Notes: generated from the sequence alone by a model not told the origin. A DNA stretch of 26,116 nucleotides from Euryarchaeota archaeon UBA438 (GCA_002504435.1 DAQP01000042.1:4815-30930), one strand, 5' to 3'; shown: positions 1-7,204, numbered from the stretch's first letter. Program-made: numbers and translations.

Positions 1-465
1 GGGCATTGCAAGAGATGGTACGCAAACCAGGCCAATCTTGAGTTCATCGAAGGCAACGCCCAAGATCTTCCTTTCGAAGACGAGTCGTTCGATGTGGTGT
101 ATAATGTCGAGTCATCACATTGCTACGGAGATATGGCGGCCTTCATCGAACAAGCATACCGTATTCTTAGGCCGGGAGGGATTTTCTGCTGGACTGATTT
201 GCGCGACTCTGAGACGATGGCTTTGTTGCCTTCAATGTTTGAATCCAAAGGATTTGAGATAGTCGAATCATCAAATGTAGTTCAAGAAGTCATCAAAGCT
301 CTCGACGAGATCAATGATCAGAAGATGAAAGCCATTGAGGATAACGTACCAAAGTCTGTTCGGAGAAGCTTCGAGACATTCGCCGGAATTAGGGGAACAC
401 CAGTCTACGAAGGATTCGTCAGTGGCTCTATGGCCTACCACCGGCATTTGATGCGAAAGCCGTAA
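1..465 (+). CDS. SAM-dependent methyltransferase, 5'-truncated
   Basis: This is the C-terminal part (about 154 residues) of a class I SAM-dependent methyltransferase. Frame 1 is open from the first base to the TAA at 463-465, so the gene begins outside the window. Visible Rossmann-fold signatures are an acidic stretch ending LPFEDESFDVV (motif II region), then NVESSHCYGD, then a RILRPGGIF strand-loop (motif III). The VESSHCY segment resembles the small-molecule or lipid O-methyltransferases related to mycobacterial phenolphthiotriol methyltransferases. That is resemblance only, and the substrate cannot be named. The SAM-binding GxGxG motif I would lie upstream and is not seen. An internal GTG at 94 would open a shorter ORF, but the upstream frame reads as good protein, so this is a truncated gene and not a short one. 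Confidence 0.85.
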   Translation, partial: GHCKRWYANQANLEFIEGNAQDLPFEDESFDVVYNVESSHCYGDMAAFIEQAYRILRPGGIFCWTDLRDSETMALLPSMFESKGFEIVESSNVVQEVIKALDEINDQKMKAIEDNVPKSVRRSFETFAGIRGTPVYEGFVSGSMAYHRHLMRKP

Positions 466-509
466 TCAGTGATTTTCAAAGCCAAATAATTACCAATATT
501 CGACTAGTA

Positions 510-998
510 TTGCCGAAGGAAGAAAAAGTTGCGTTCAAATGGGACGCCCTCACTTGGGACAACATGGTCGCCGAGGAGCCGATGCACATGCTCCGCAAGC
601 AAGAGTACCTCGACGAGGTCTCCGCACTCGATCTACCAGCCTCGTATGCAGCTTGGTACAATGTGGACGTAGCCACACTCTTGACAAGCACTAGGATAGT
701 CGGGCACGAGGTCGATGGTGAAACCGGGCAATCCCTAGTTTTCTTCGATAGAAGCCTAATGCTATGCTGCCCTGAATCGGGAAGAATGCACCACTACCCT
801 AAGCACCTCCTTCACTGCTTCGTCGATGACAACAGGTGCGATTGCTCTGAGCACGATGGAGTACTATTCCGTGCTGAACTCTTTTCCATATCGCCAACGG
901 GGGAGCAGCTTTGCTGGGAGGCCAACTGCCGTTCTGAGATGGAGGTCCCCGGTGTGCAAACCAAGGTCTCCCGCTGGCTCAGTTGGCTAAATCAGTAG
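510..998 (+). CDS. hypothetical protein, Cys/His-containing
   Basis: A 162-residue protein that I do not recognise. It starts at TTG 510, with an in-frame ATG at 564 as the alternative start (144 residues). The sequence is soluble, acidic and rich in Trp, Cys and His. The middle contains LMLCCPESGRMHHYPKHLLHCF followed by DNRCDCSEHDG, which gives several Cys and His residues within about 35 positions and could bind a metal. There is no signal peptide and no membrane segment. The gene lies 44 nt after the methyltransferase on the same strand and could be co-transcribed with it. Its TAG stop is inside the inverted repeat that precedes enolase. No function is assigned. Confidence 0.7.
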   Translation: MPKEEKVAFKWDALTWDNMVAEEPMHMLRKQEYLDEVSALDLPASYAAWYNVDVATLLTSTRIVGHEVDGETGQSLVFFDRSLMLCCPESGRMHHYPKHLLHCFVDDNRCDCSEHDGVLFRAELFSISPTGEQLCWEANCRSEMEVPGVQTKVSRWLSWLNQ

Positions 999-1010
999 GA
1001 TACATCCTAC
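995..1010. promoter_or_regulatory. inverted repeat upstream of enolase
   Basis: Perfect 7-bp arms GTAGGAT (995-1001) and ATCCTAC (1004-1010) are separated by AC. The element covers the stop codon of the preceding gene and ends 36 nt before the preferred enolase ATG at 1047. It could be a regulator binding site or a small hairpin. No T-tract follows, so a terminator is less likely. Chance occurrence cannot be excluded. Confidence 0.35.
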
Positions 1011-1046
1011 GCAATCTTGAGAACCGGCCGTATGGTCGGCGAATCA

Positions 1047-2285
1047 ATGGGAACACGCATCACGCGCGTCCATGGGCGAATGATACTAGATTCTCGAGGC
1101 AACCCCACAGTCGAGGTAGATTGTCAAACAGAGGGCGGCATCATTGGTCGTGCAGCAGTCCCTTCGGGAGCTAGCACAGGTCGTCACGAGGCTGTAGAAT
1201 TGCGCGACGACGGCCTCGAGTGGTCTGGAAAAGGAGTAGGTCAGGCCGTAGCAAATGTGAATGGCCCCATTGCCAATGCGATAATTGGAATGAATGTTAC
1301 AGACCAGGAAGCGATCGACCAAGCCATGAAGGAGGCCGATGGAACCCCTAACAAATCGGTATTGGGTGCAAACGCCATCCTAGGAGCATCAATGGCTTGC
1401 CTACGTGCGGCCACAGGCCCCGGGGAAATTTGGCAACACATATCCTCCGAAAAGCCGACTCTTCCAGTACCACTGATGAACATCCTGAACGGAGGCGCGC
1501 ATGCCAACTCGAATGTCGACGTCCAAGAGTTCATGATAGTACCACACGGATTCGACTCATTCCCCGAGGCCCTCCGAGCCGGCGTCGAGATATACCACGC
1601 GCTCCGAACAGTGCTGAAGGATGCTGGGTTGCTCGGCGGAGTTGGCGACGAGGGAGGCTTCGCCCCAGACCTACCTCGAAACGAGGAGGGTCTCCGTTAC
1701 GTGGTCAACGCAATTTCAGCCGCCGGCTACAACCCCGGCGAGGAGGTTTCCATAGCCCTGGACGTCGCTTCGCAGGAGTTCCTTCATGATGACGGATACC
1801 ACATAGACGGAAGAGTCCTATCGGGCTCAGAACTCGGCTTACTGTACTCAAGTTGGTTAGATGACTACCCTATCGTATCAATCGAGGACCCCTTCGGGGA
1901 AGACGACTGGGACTCTTGGATAGAGTTCACATCCAGGGAGGGGCACAGGGTCCAAGTTGTAGGTGACGACCTATACGTCACCAACTCCGACAGATTCTCC
2001 AAAGGCATAGAGATCGGGGCATCCAATGCGATACTCATCAAGCTCAACCAGATAGGCACCGTCACAGAAACACTCCAGGTCATTCAAATGGCAAAGGAGG
2101 CGGGCTTTGGGACAATAATCAGCCACCGTTCGGGAGAAACCGCCGACTCGATAATTTCCGACATAGCCGTAGGAACAAATGCAGGCCAGATTAAGACGGG
2201 CGCACCAGCTCGCTCTGATCGTACCTCCAAGTATAATCAGCTTCTGAGGATAAGCGAGCAATGCAATGATTATGCAGAATTCTAG
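1047..2285 (+). CDS. eno: enolase (phosphopyruvate hydratase)
   Basis: Converts 2-phosphoglycerate to phosphoenolpyruvate in cytosolic glycolysis/gluconeogenesis. At 412 residues it has typical enolase length. Family signatures appear in order: DSRGNPTVEV near the N-terminus, the mobile loop SGASTGRHEA, GGAHANSNVDVQEF, the acid GDEGGFAPD, Mg ligands in ALDVASQEF, SIEDPFGEDDW and VVGDDLYVTN, the catalytic Lys in LIKLNQIGTVTET, the signature SHRSGETADS and the final IKTGAPARSDR. All catalytic residues look intact. The frame opens at TTG 1017, with ATG codons at 1032 and 1047. I chose 1047 because it places the DSRGNPT motif at nearly the usual distance from the N-terminus. Its stop is 5 nt from the stop of the convergent DHS-like gene. 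Confidence 0.97.
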   Translation: MGTRITRVHGRMILDSRGNPTVEVDCQTEGGIIGRAAVPSGASTGRHEAVELRDDGLEWSGKGVGQAVANVNGPIANAIIGMNVTDQEAIDQAMKEADGTPNKSVLGANAILGASMACLRAATGPGEIWQHISSEKPTLPVPLMNILNGGAHANSNVDVQEFMIVPHGFDSFPEALRAGVEIYHALRTVLKDAGLLGGVGDEGGFAPDLPRNEEGLRYVVNAISAAGYNPGEEVSIALDVASQEFLHDDGYHIDGRVLSGSELGLLYSSWLDDYPIVSIEDPFGEDDWDSWIEFTSREGHRVQVVGDDLYVTNSDRFSKGIEIGASNAILIKLNQIGTVTETLQVIQMAKEAGFGTIISHRSGETADSIISDIAVGTNAGQIKTGAPARSDRTSKYNQLLRISEQCNDYAEF

Positions 2286-2290
2286 AGCGA

Positions 2291-3235
2291 CTAGTTTAGA
2301 CTAGCCAGGAGAAGGGGGAGAACGATTGTCGCATCCGACTCGATTACAAATCTTGGTGTCTCAACATCTATTTTCTCCCAGCTAATTTTCTCATTCGGTG
2401 GTGCGCCCGAGTACCCCCCGTAAGAAGCGCGGGACTCAGATATCTGCGCAAACCAGGACCAAAGAGGAACATCCATCCCAACGTCCTGTCTAAGCATGGG
2501 GACGACCGAGATCGCGAAATCCCCAGAGATGCCCCCCCCTACCTGCAAGATTCCCGTCGGCGAGTCGTCCTCCCTGTACCAGTCCGCCAAAGACTGCATC
2601 GCCTCTAGTCCACTTCTCACTATCGAAGCGTCCCTCAGAGACCTATCGAGGACCCTAGCGGCCAATATGCTCCCCAGAGTCGAGTCCTCCCACCCCGGCG
2701 TGAAGATGGGCAAATTGGCATCTGCCGCAGCCATGAGCCACGAGTTCTCCGGCTCCGAATCGAATTCCAAACCCCCGTGAAGCAACAGGTCATACAGATA
2801 CTCGTGGGGGAACCGACTGTCTCCAGCGGCCTCAGCATCTTCCCAAAGCACCATCAACGACGCCTCGACGTCTCTGAATGCATCCTCGGGAATCGCTACA
2901 TCGGTTATTCTGTTCATCCCCCTGTCTCTCAGATCAGCGTCGTCCCGTGCCGACAGATTCCTCCAATCGCCAATGGCCTCGTAACTAGACCTAGACACCA
3001 GTCCAAACAGCTCTTCCTCTAGGTTCGCTCCAGTACAGCAAATCGCATGCACTTTCTGCGATCTAATAGCCGGTGCCAGACTCCTTCCTATTTCTGCAGT
3101 CGACATTGCCCCTGCAAGTGTCACCATGAGCCTCCCCCCTCCTTCGAGAAAACCCCTGAGGGAAGACGAACACCTTGCTAACTCGCCTGCATTGAAGTGC
3201 AGGTAGTGCTCCTCGATGAATTCCCTGATGCTCAT
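2291..3235 (-). CDS. deoxyhypusine synthase-like protein (bacterial DHS-like type)
   Basis: A 314-residue member of the deoxyhypusine synthase family. These NAD-dependent enzymes transfer the aminobutyl group of spermidine to a lysine of (a)IF5A, or in relatives to a free amine such as putrescine. Motifs seen: MVTLAGAMSTAEIG, CCTGANLEEELFG, FPHEYLYDLL, FTPGWEDSTLGS, a glycine-rich QVGGGISGDF, ASYGGYSGAPPNE, and SWEKI holding the lysine equivalent to the catalytic Lys of human DHS, followed by VIESDATIVLPLL. The wording of several blocks (LAGAMSTAE, PGWEDSTLG, NEKISW) is, from memory, closer to the DHS-like proteins of bacteria than to classical archaeal DHS. Activity on aIF5A is therefore likely but not certain. 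Its ATG abuts the SpeD stop (TGAATG), so it is the last gene of a three-gene operon. Confidence 0.88.
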   Translation of the reverse strand: MSIREFIEEHYLHFNAGELARCSSSLRGFLEGGGRLMVTLAGAMSTAEIGRSLAPAIRSQKVHAICCTGANLEEELFGLVSRSSYEAIGDWRNLSARDDADLRDRGMNRITDVAIPEDAFRDVEASLMVLWEDAEAAGDSRFPHEYLYDLLLHGGLEFDSEPENSWLMAAADANLPIFTPGWEDSTLGSILAARVLDRSLRDASIVRSGLEAMQSLADWYREDDSPTGILQVGGGISGDFAISVVPMLRQDVGMDVPLWSWFAQISESRASYGGYSGAPPNEKISWEKIDVETPRFVIESDATIVLPLLLASLN

Positions 3236-3658
3236 TCAATCACCCGAAACGAACCTAGGGACACTTTCCCTCCTCACTAGACGAATCCCCTCTGCTTCCG
3301 CCTCAAGGGAGCTATTGATGTAATCAGCGACCCCCTCTGGAGAGTCATTTCCACAGGTAAACACATCTATCGCAAGAAGGCCAGAATCAGAGTAGCAGTG
3401 GGCTGTAACGTGACTCTCGTCAATTAGCACAACCGCAGCAAAACCTGGGGGGCTCTCACTCCCATCGAAGGATACGACGTGTGAGTGCACTTCTCTGATT
3501 CCCGATGCCTGTACTGCCTCCCTCATGACAGCCAGCATCCACTTGCCGTCATCTGGGACGGGAGAAGAGTATCCAACATAGTCGAGGAAGACGTGACTTC
3601 CTCTGGCCTCTTCGCCGCTCATGTATAGACTGGAAACATGTCGCAATTTCAAACTCAC
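3236..3658 (-). CDS. speD: S-adenosylmethionine decarboxylase proenzyme (SpeD family)
   Basis: A pyruvoyl-dependent decarboxylase of 140 residues. It normally converts AdoMet to decarboxylated AdoMet, the aminopropyl donor for spermidine. Some archaeal members instead decarboxylate arginine. The self-cleavage and catalytic region is clear: DESHVTAH contains the Glu-Ser cleavage pair (Ser becomes the pyruvoyl group) and the processing His, and DVFTCG contains the catalytic Cys. The spacing matches the 120-140-residue prokaryotic proenzyme. The frame opens at GTG 3658, which overlaps the aminotransferase stop as GTGA. An ATG at 3622 gives a 128-residue protein closer to the usual N-terminus. 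Downstream the DHS-like gene starts with no gap, which implies translational coupling and a shared role in polyamine metabolism. Confidence 0.9.
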   Translation of the reverse strand: MSLKLRHVSSLYMSGEEARGSHVFLDYVGYSSPVPDDGKWMLAVMREAVQASGIREVHSHVVSFDGSESPPGFAAVVLIDESHVTAHCYSDSGLLAIDVFTCGNDSPEGVADYINSSLEAEAEGIRLVRRESVPRFVSGD

Positions 3659-4791
3659 TCATCTAACAGCCAATTTCTCAGCCTATTGAGCCCCTCCTCT
3701 ATGGCATCTTCTCCAGTTGCGTAAGATACCCTGATGAAACCCTCGCCACCCGTGACCAAGGAGGCTGGAATGAGCTGGACACCGGCTTCCAGTGCGCCAT
3801 CGGCAAATTCGGTGTCGGTCATCCCAGTACCTGTGATGTCCGCGAATATGTAGAACGCCCCCTCGGGCTCAACCACCCTGATCCCAGGCAGTCCAGATAG
3901 TCCTTCTCTCATCATATCGCGCCTCTTCCTGTATTCGTGATTGAACTCGTCCACAGCGTCGTCACAAGAAAGCGCAATTCTCGCAGCCTCCATCATGAAG
4001 GTCGGAACATGAGAAGCTGAGTTTGCCTGACTCTTTATCGCGGCCTTGACAGCATTAGGAGGGCCGGTTAGGAATCCGAGCCTCATCCCTGTCATCGCCC
4101 ACGATTTCGACCACCCATTAACCACGATCGTCCGTTCTATCCCACCAGGCAGTGCCGCAGGCGAGACGTGAGGCCAGTCCACCCACACCATTCTCGAGTA
4201 TATCTCATCGGACACAATCCATAGATCGTGCTCTATGGCGATGTCCAGAATCCCTTGAATTTCCTCTGGAGTGAAAACCGCACCCGTCGGGTTGCAGGGG
4301 GAATTGAGAATAATAACCCGAGTATTCTCAGTGATGGCATCACGTATGGCTTGCAGGTCGGGGTGGAAGTTGTCCTTTCTCACGGGTACGTGAACGGGGA
4401 CAGCGCCAATGAACTCCAGCATCGGCTCATACGATGCCCATGATGGCGCCAGAAGTATGGCCTCGTCTCCTGGCATTGTGGTAATCAGAAAGGAGTACAA
4501 CATCGCCTGCTTGGCCCCGGGGGTCACCACCACATCATCTGCAGACACCTCGATTTCGTGGTGTTCAGAGACATAGTCAGCCACTGCCTGACACAGTTCC
4601 ATCGAACCAGCTCCTCTGGTGTATTTCGTATTCCCATCGCGCAACTCGCCGATAGCAGCCTCGAGTATTTCATCAGGGGTGGAGAAGCCAGGCTCACCCA
4701 CGGTCCACCGGACAACCTCGGGCCCGGGCGGCTGCAGGTATGGGGCAAAACCAACCCCTAGCCCCTCGAACCTTGACGATATCTCCGGCAT
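3655..4791 (-). CDS. PLP-dependent class I aminotransferase (aspartate aminotransferase-like)
   Basis: A fold-type I aminotransferase of about 378 residues (subgroup I gamma, the AspC/AlaT-like prokaryotic set). Visible features: the glycine-rich N-terminal RWTVGEPGFSTP, NTKYTRGAGS, VVTPGAKQAM (cofactor phosphate region), the substrate/PLP motif ILNSPCNPTGAV, the Asp and Tyr ligands in WIVSDEIYSRM, and VNGWSKSWAMTGMRLGF with the Schiff-base lysine. The C-terminal domain holds the substrate-carboxylate Arg in GFIRVSYA. The exact amino-acid substrate cannot be read from sequence. TTG 4821, ATG 4818 and ATG 4791 are all possible starts. I chose 4791 because MPEISSRFEGL is the usual family N-terminus. 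It is the first gene of the operon with SpeD and the DHS-like gene. Confidence 0.93.
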   Translation of the reverse strand: MPEISSRFEGLGVGFAPYLQPPGPEVVRWTVGEPGFSTPDEILEAAIGELRDGNTKYTRGAGSMELCQAVADYVSEHHEIEVSADDVVVTPGAKQAMLYSFLITTMPGDEAILLAPSWASYEPMLEFIGAVPVHVPVRKDNFHPDLQAIRDAITENTRVIILNSPCNPTGAVFTPEEIQGILDIAIEHDLWIVSDEIYSRMVWVDWPHVSPAALPGGIERTIVVNGWSKSWAMTGMRLGFLTGPPNAVKAAIKSQANSASHVPTFMMEAARIALSCDDAVDEFNHEYRKRRDMMREGLSGLPGIRVVEPEGAFYIFADITGTGMTDTEFADGALEAGVQLIPASLVTGGEGFIRVSYATGEDAIEEGLNRLRNWLLDE

Positions 4792-4876
4792 GCACCTCAC
4801 GAGTGGCAGGACGACCATCAAGGTATGCAGGGCCTCGGATAGCCTTCAAGAGAGGGTTGTGAGTCGCAGGACCGCT

Positions 4877-4950
4877 GCACGGGTGGCAGAGCAGCTATGC
4901 AACGGACTGCAGATCCGTGGACCCGGGTGCAAATCCCGGCCCGTGCTCCA
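4877..4950 (+). tRNA. tRNA-Cys (GCA), CCA encoded
   Basis: The cloverleaf folds well: acceptor GCACGGG/CCCGTGC, anticodon stem ACGGA/TCCGT with loop CTGCAGA (anticodon GCA), T-stem CCGGG/CCCGG, discriminator T73 as expected for Cys, and an encoded CCA at 4948-4950. There is no intron. The D-loop reads AGCAGCTA, so the usual G18-G19 pair appears as A-G (4893-4894). The T-loop reads TGCAAAT, with G at position 55 (4929) in place of T. These two positions normally touch each other. The gene ends 1 nt before the stop of the convergent GNAT gene. Confidence 0.93.
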
Positions 4951-4951
4951 A

Positions 4952-5389
4952 TCAATCATCCTTCCATTCCATGTCGTAGTGGAGACCAATCCCATCTATC
5001 TCGAAAACTTCCGAAACGATGCTGAACCCGCACCGTTCGTACATCGTTATGGCCTTGATTCTAGCATTGCACCAGATTCCGGTCCCCCTTTCCTTTGCAT
5101 GACTTTGTAGTCCCCTTACAATCCTGGTACCTATTCCCCGATTACGAAACTCAGGTGCCACTGCCATCCCCCTTATCCTGTATTCACATCCGTCCCTGCT
5201 GTCTACCTGCAATGTCGAGCAGCCTACTAGCACGCCATTATCGTAGGCGCATAGGAACTTGGTACGCGGGTCATCGTCTATGCCCGGGTAATGCTCGGTA
5301 CCACGGGGAAGCCCCTCTCTGAGGACATCATATCTCAAATCCAAATGAGGGCCATCGACAGAATCCTCCCAGATCAAGCCCTGCTTCAT
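4952..5389 (-). CDS. GNAT-family N-acetyltransferase
   Basis: A GCN5-related acetyl-CoA-dependent acyltransferase; the substrate is unknown. The acetyl-CoA site is clear: IRGMAVAPEFRNRGIGTRIV contains the hydrophobic strand and the R/Q-x-x-G-x-G/A loop (RNRGIG). It is followed by the helix HAKERGTG, the strand WCNAR and the late motif AITMYERCGF. The N-terminal half (LDLRYDVLREGLPRGTEHYPGIDDDP) resembles the ElaA/PhnO-like subgroup whose members begin with an LR-x-x-VLR segment. ATG 5389 gives 145 residues. An upstream ATG at 5467 adds 26 basic residues but would leave no intergenic DNA before the divergent membrane gene, so 5389 is preferred. Confidence 0.85.
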   Translation of the reverse strand: MKQGLIWEDSVDGPHLDLRYDVLREGLPRGTEHYPGIDDDPRTKFLCAYDNGVLVGCSTLQVDSRDGCEYRIRGMAVAPEFRNRGIGTRIVRGLQSHAKERGTGIWCNARIKAITMYERCGFSIVSEVFEIDGIGLHYDMEWKDD

Positions 5390-5411
5390 GTATCCCCGAA
5401 ACAGGTCCCGG

Positions 5412-5428
5412 AGAAGAACTATTCTTCT
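5412..5428. promoter_or_regulatory. 17-bp palindrome between divergent genes
   Basis: Perfect 7-bp inverted repeat AGAAGAA (5412-5418) - CTA - TTCTTCT (5422-5428). It lies in the 76 bp between the preferred starts of the GNAT gene (5389, minus) and the membrane protein gene (5466, plus), where an operator for both would be expected. No regulator gene is adjacent. If the longer GNAT start is real, the repeat is coding. Confidence 0.3.
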
Positions 5429-5465
5429 TAGTCGATTTGAAGCGCCTTGGCCCCTTGGCCTAACC

Positions 5466-5876
5466 ATGGCGGATGGCAGCCCTCCTGACTGGAGAACACC
5501 AGGACTGTTCGGCATGCTGTTGCTCTCCAATACCGTCCTGTTCAAATTTTCAATAGGAGGCCCATGGGATTCCCCATCCTTCACATTGGGCGTTGTAGGG
5601 ATTGCCGGAATGACACTCCTGTATGTTTCTTGGTACCGTCTCACGTTCCAGAAAAAGGGACTGGTCCCTTGGACTGACATGTGGGAAGACCCTCAGGGGT
5701 CCGCGAGAAAGGAACTGCTGGCAGGCGCCCTCGTCATGGCATTCGCTTGGCTGTCTGGAAATCACTTGCATGACTACCTCCCGAGACCCACTGGATTGGT
5801 CCTTTCTCTGGTGGGCATGCTGATGATAGTCCAGGCTGTTTACGTTATTCTGAGCTTCGGCCCTCTCGCGGAATAA
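5466..5876 (+). CDS. small four-helix membrane protein, hypothetical
   Basis: A 136-residue predicted integral membrane protein that I do not recognise. Four hydrophobic segments are visible at about residues 15-35 (FGMLLLSNTVLFKF), 42-62 (LGVVGIAGMTLLYVSW), 85-103 (LLAGALVMAFAWL) and 112-134 (GLVLSLVGMLMIVQAVYVIL). A short cytosolic or external loop lies between helices 2 and 3 (FQKKGLVPWTDMWEDPQGSARK). The frame is open from 5388, but ATG 5466 fits a compact protein and leaves a divergent promoter region. It ends 13 nt from the stop of the convergent zinc-ribbon gene. No enzymatic motif is present. Confidence 0.72.
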   Translation: MADGSPPDWRTPGLFGMLLLSNTVLFKFSIGGPWDSPSFTLGVVGIAGMTLLYVSWYRLTFQKKGLVPWTDMWEDPQGSARKELLAGALVMAFAWLSGNHLHDYLPRPTGLVLSLVGMLMIVQAVYVILSFGPLAE

Positions 5877-5889
5877 TGGCGAACCTCGA

Positions 5890-6207
5890 CTATCCTCTCT
5901 GACGCAACTTTGTCAGATGGTGGCCATTACACACTTTACACCAATAGCTTCTGAGTCCACGCCCTTTTTCCGCCATCGCTCTAAGGGCCGAATTTGCCTC
6001 TACGCGACTCTTGTATGTCTTTTTATTGCCAGAACATCCTCCTCTCTTCTTCGCCTCTTTAGCTCTGGACTTTTTTGATCTGCCAAGCCTCTTTCTTTTT
6101 TCCAGCCTAGCACCACATTGTACGCATTTACTTCCGTAGCCAATGTTCTCAGCGTCGCAAACACCACATTTCCTACTGGGAATCTTTGCACGAGAGGGAA
6201 TTCCCAT
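5890..6207 (-). CDS. zinc-ribbon protein with two Cys modules
   Basis: A 105-residue, strongly basic protein. Residues 14-31 form a CxxC-x10-CxxC zinc ribbon (CGVC...CVQC). Residues about 33-75 are rich in Lys and Arg. The C-terminus carries SYWCKVCNGHHLTK, a CxxCxxHH module similar to the YxCxxCxGxHLT ending of small bacterial and phage zinc-finger proteins. The two metal sites and the basic linker suggest nucleic-acid or ribosome binding, which is inference. It starts 4 nt after the DHH gene stop (TGAaaaaATG), and a GGTGA sequence inside the end of that gene is a good ribosome-binding site, so the two are almost certainly one transcript. Confidence 0.78.
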   Translation of the reverse strand: MGIPSRAKIPSRKCGVCDAENIGYGSKCVQCGARLEKRKRLGRSKKSRAKEAKKRGGCSGNKKTYKSRVEANSALRAMAEKGRGLRSYWCKVCNGHHLTKLRQRG

Positions 6208-6211
6208 TTTT

Positions 6212-7204
6212 TCACCTATTGGACCACATCTCTAGCCAAATCTCGATATTCTTCTCTATGTCACTGACGGAGACCGCTCTTTCGACTCTGCTGCCACCCT
6301 CCATAGCCTGTATCCTGCATCCGCATGCGTTCGCGTGCCCGCCACCGTCCGGATCGAGCCGAGTCGCCATTTCGGTCAGGTCGAATATTCCACCATCCCG
6401 ATGGAGGAACGAATTCGTGTAGAAAGAGGCAGAGACCGGGTATCGCCCCTCCTCGCCGAAAGAGGCTCCCACGTTCCCGTGTATGACCATACACGCATCG
6501 CAGTCATCTCCGACGTGAGCCGTAATGTGATACCCGTTCGAACGCATCCCCAGGTCCTCAAGTCTTGAAATGGCAAGCCTGTCCACGACCGTCGTCCTCT
6601 CCGATATGTTCCTGGTCAACTCCTCCCTCTCTGCCTTCCTCTCAGCGAGCTTCTGTGCAACTGTGGGGACAGCCAGTATTTCCTCCACGGAGTCCCCCCT
6701 GGTCAGGCCCTCCATGACCTCCATCGCGGTGCCTTCTCCCACGTCGATAACTCTGCCCAGCCACACTGACGGCTCGTCCGACATGTACTCGCCTCTCGTG
6801 ATTCCTCCCCCGTCCAGCTTGTCCACCCATTCCATGAAGTCGGACAAGTCACTTAGGTCGACCCTGTCGCGCACCAAGTCGTAGGCAATTCTAGCAGCTG
6901 AAGGGGTGGGCCTCCATACAACGACGGTATTTCCCTCTGGATTTTCAGACGGCTGGTTGGACTGATGGTGGTCTATGCTCAATCCGCAATTAGGGTGCCT
7001 AGGGAGGTCACAAACGGCCGTGAACGAGTCAATATGATCGTCCAGCAGGCCCGCTCGGAGCTCTCCCGGATGTCCGAAGACCACCTCCGCATCAACCCAC
7101 CACCTCTTCAGAATCGCAGCTGTGGTGACGCCATCCAAATCGCTGTCTGTTACGATTCTGCGAATTTCCAATGACAACGGGTCGACTTCCACGATACAAC
7201 TCAC
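6212..7204 (-). CDS. DHH-family phosphoesterase
   Basis: A DHH/DHHA1 phosphoesterase of about 330 residues, a superfamily that includes RecJ exonuclease, nano-RNases and cyclic-dinucleotide or pAp phosphatases. Motif I is VTDSDLDGVTTAAIL, motif III is SIDHHQSN with the DHH signature, and the C-terminal DHHA1 domain shows LDPDGGGHANACGC, the glycine-rich substrate motif. The Asp and His metal ligands look intact. The length fits nano-RNase or archaeal RecJ-like stand-alone proteins, and there is no OB or GINS-binding extension that I can see. The substrate cannot be decided. Candidate starts are TTG 7207 and GTG 7204. GGAGG lies 5 nt before the GTG, so I chose 7204. The zinc-ribbon gene follows directly. 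Confidence 0.88.
   Translation of the reverse strand: MSCIVEVDPLSLEIRRIVTDSDLDGVTTAAILKRWWVDAEVVFGHPGELRAGLLDDHIDSFTAVCDLPRHPNCGLSIDHHQSNQPSENPEGNTVVVWRPTPSAARIAYDLVRDRVDLSDLSDFMEWVDKLDGGGITRGEYMSDEPSVWLGRVIDVGEGTAMEVMEGLTRGDSVEEILAVPTVAQKLAERKAEREELTRNISERTTVVDRLAISRLEDLGMRSNGYHITAHVGDDCDACMVIHGNVGASFGEEGRYPVSASFYTNSFLHRDGGIFDLTEMATRLDPDGGGHANACGCRIQAMEGGSRVERAVSVSDIEKNIEIWLEMWSNR

Noticed and set aside
1397..1789. Plus-strand ORF inside enolase, rich in Arg
   Set aside because: It is a frame shadow of the enolase gene, with no motifs and a composition typical of out-of-frame reading.
2291..2304. CTAGT-TTAG-ACTAG as a bidirectional terminator between enolase and the DHS-like gene
   Set aside because: The 5-bp A/T-containing stem is weak and lies within the DHS-like coding end; no T-tract follows in either direction.
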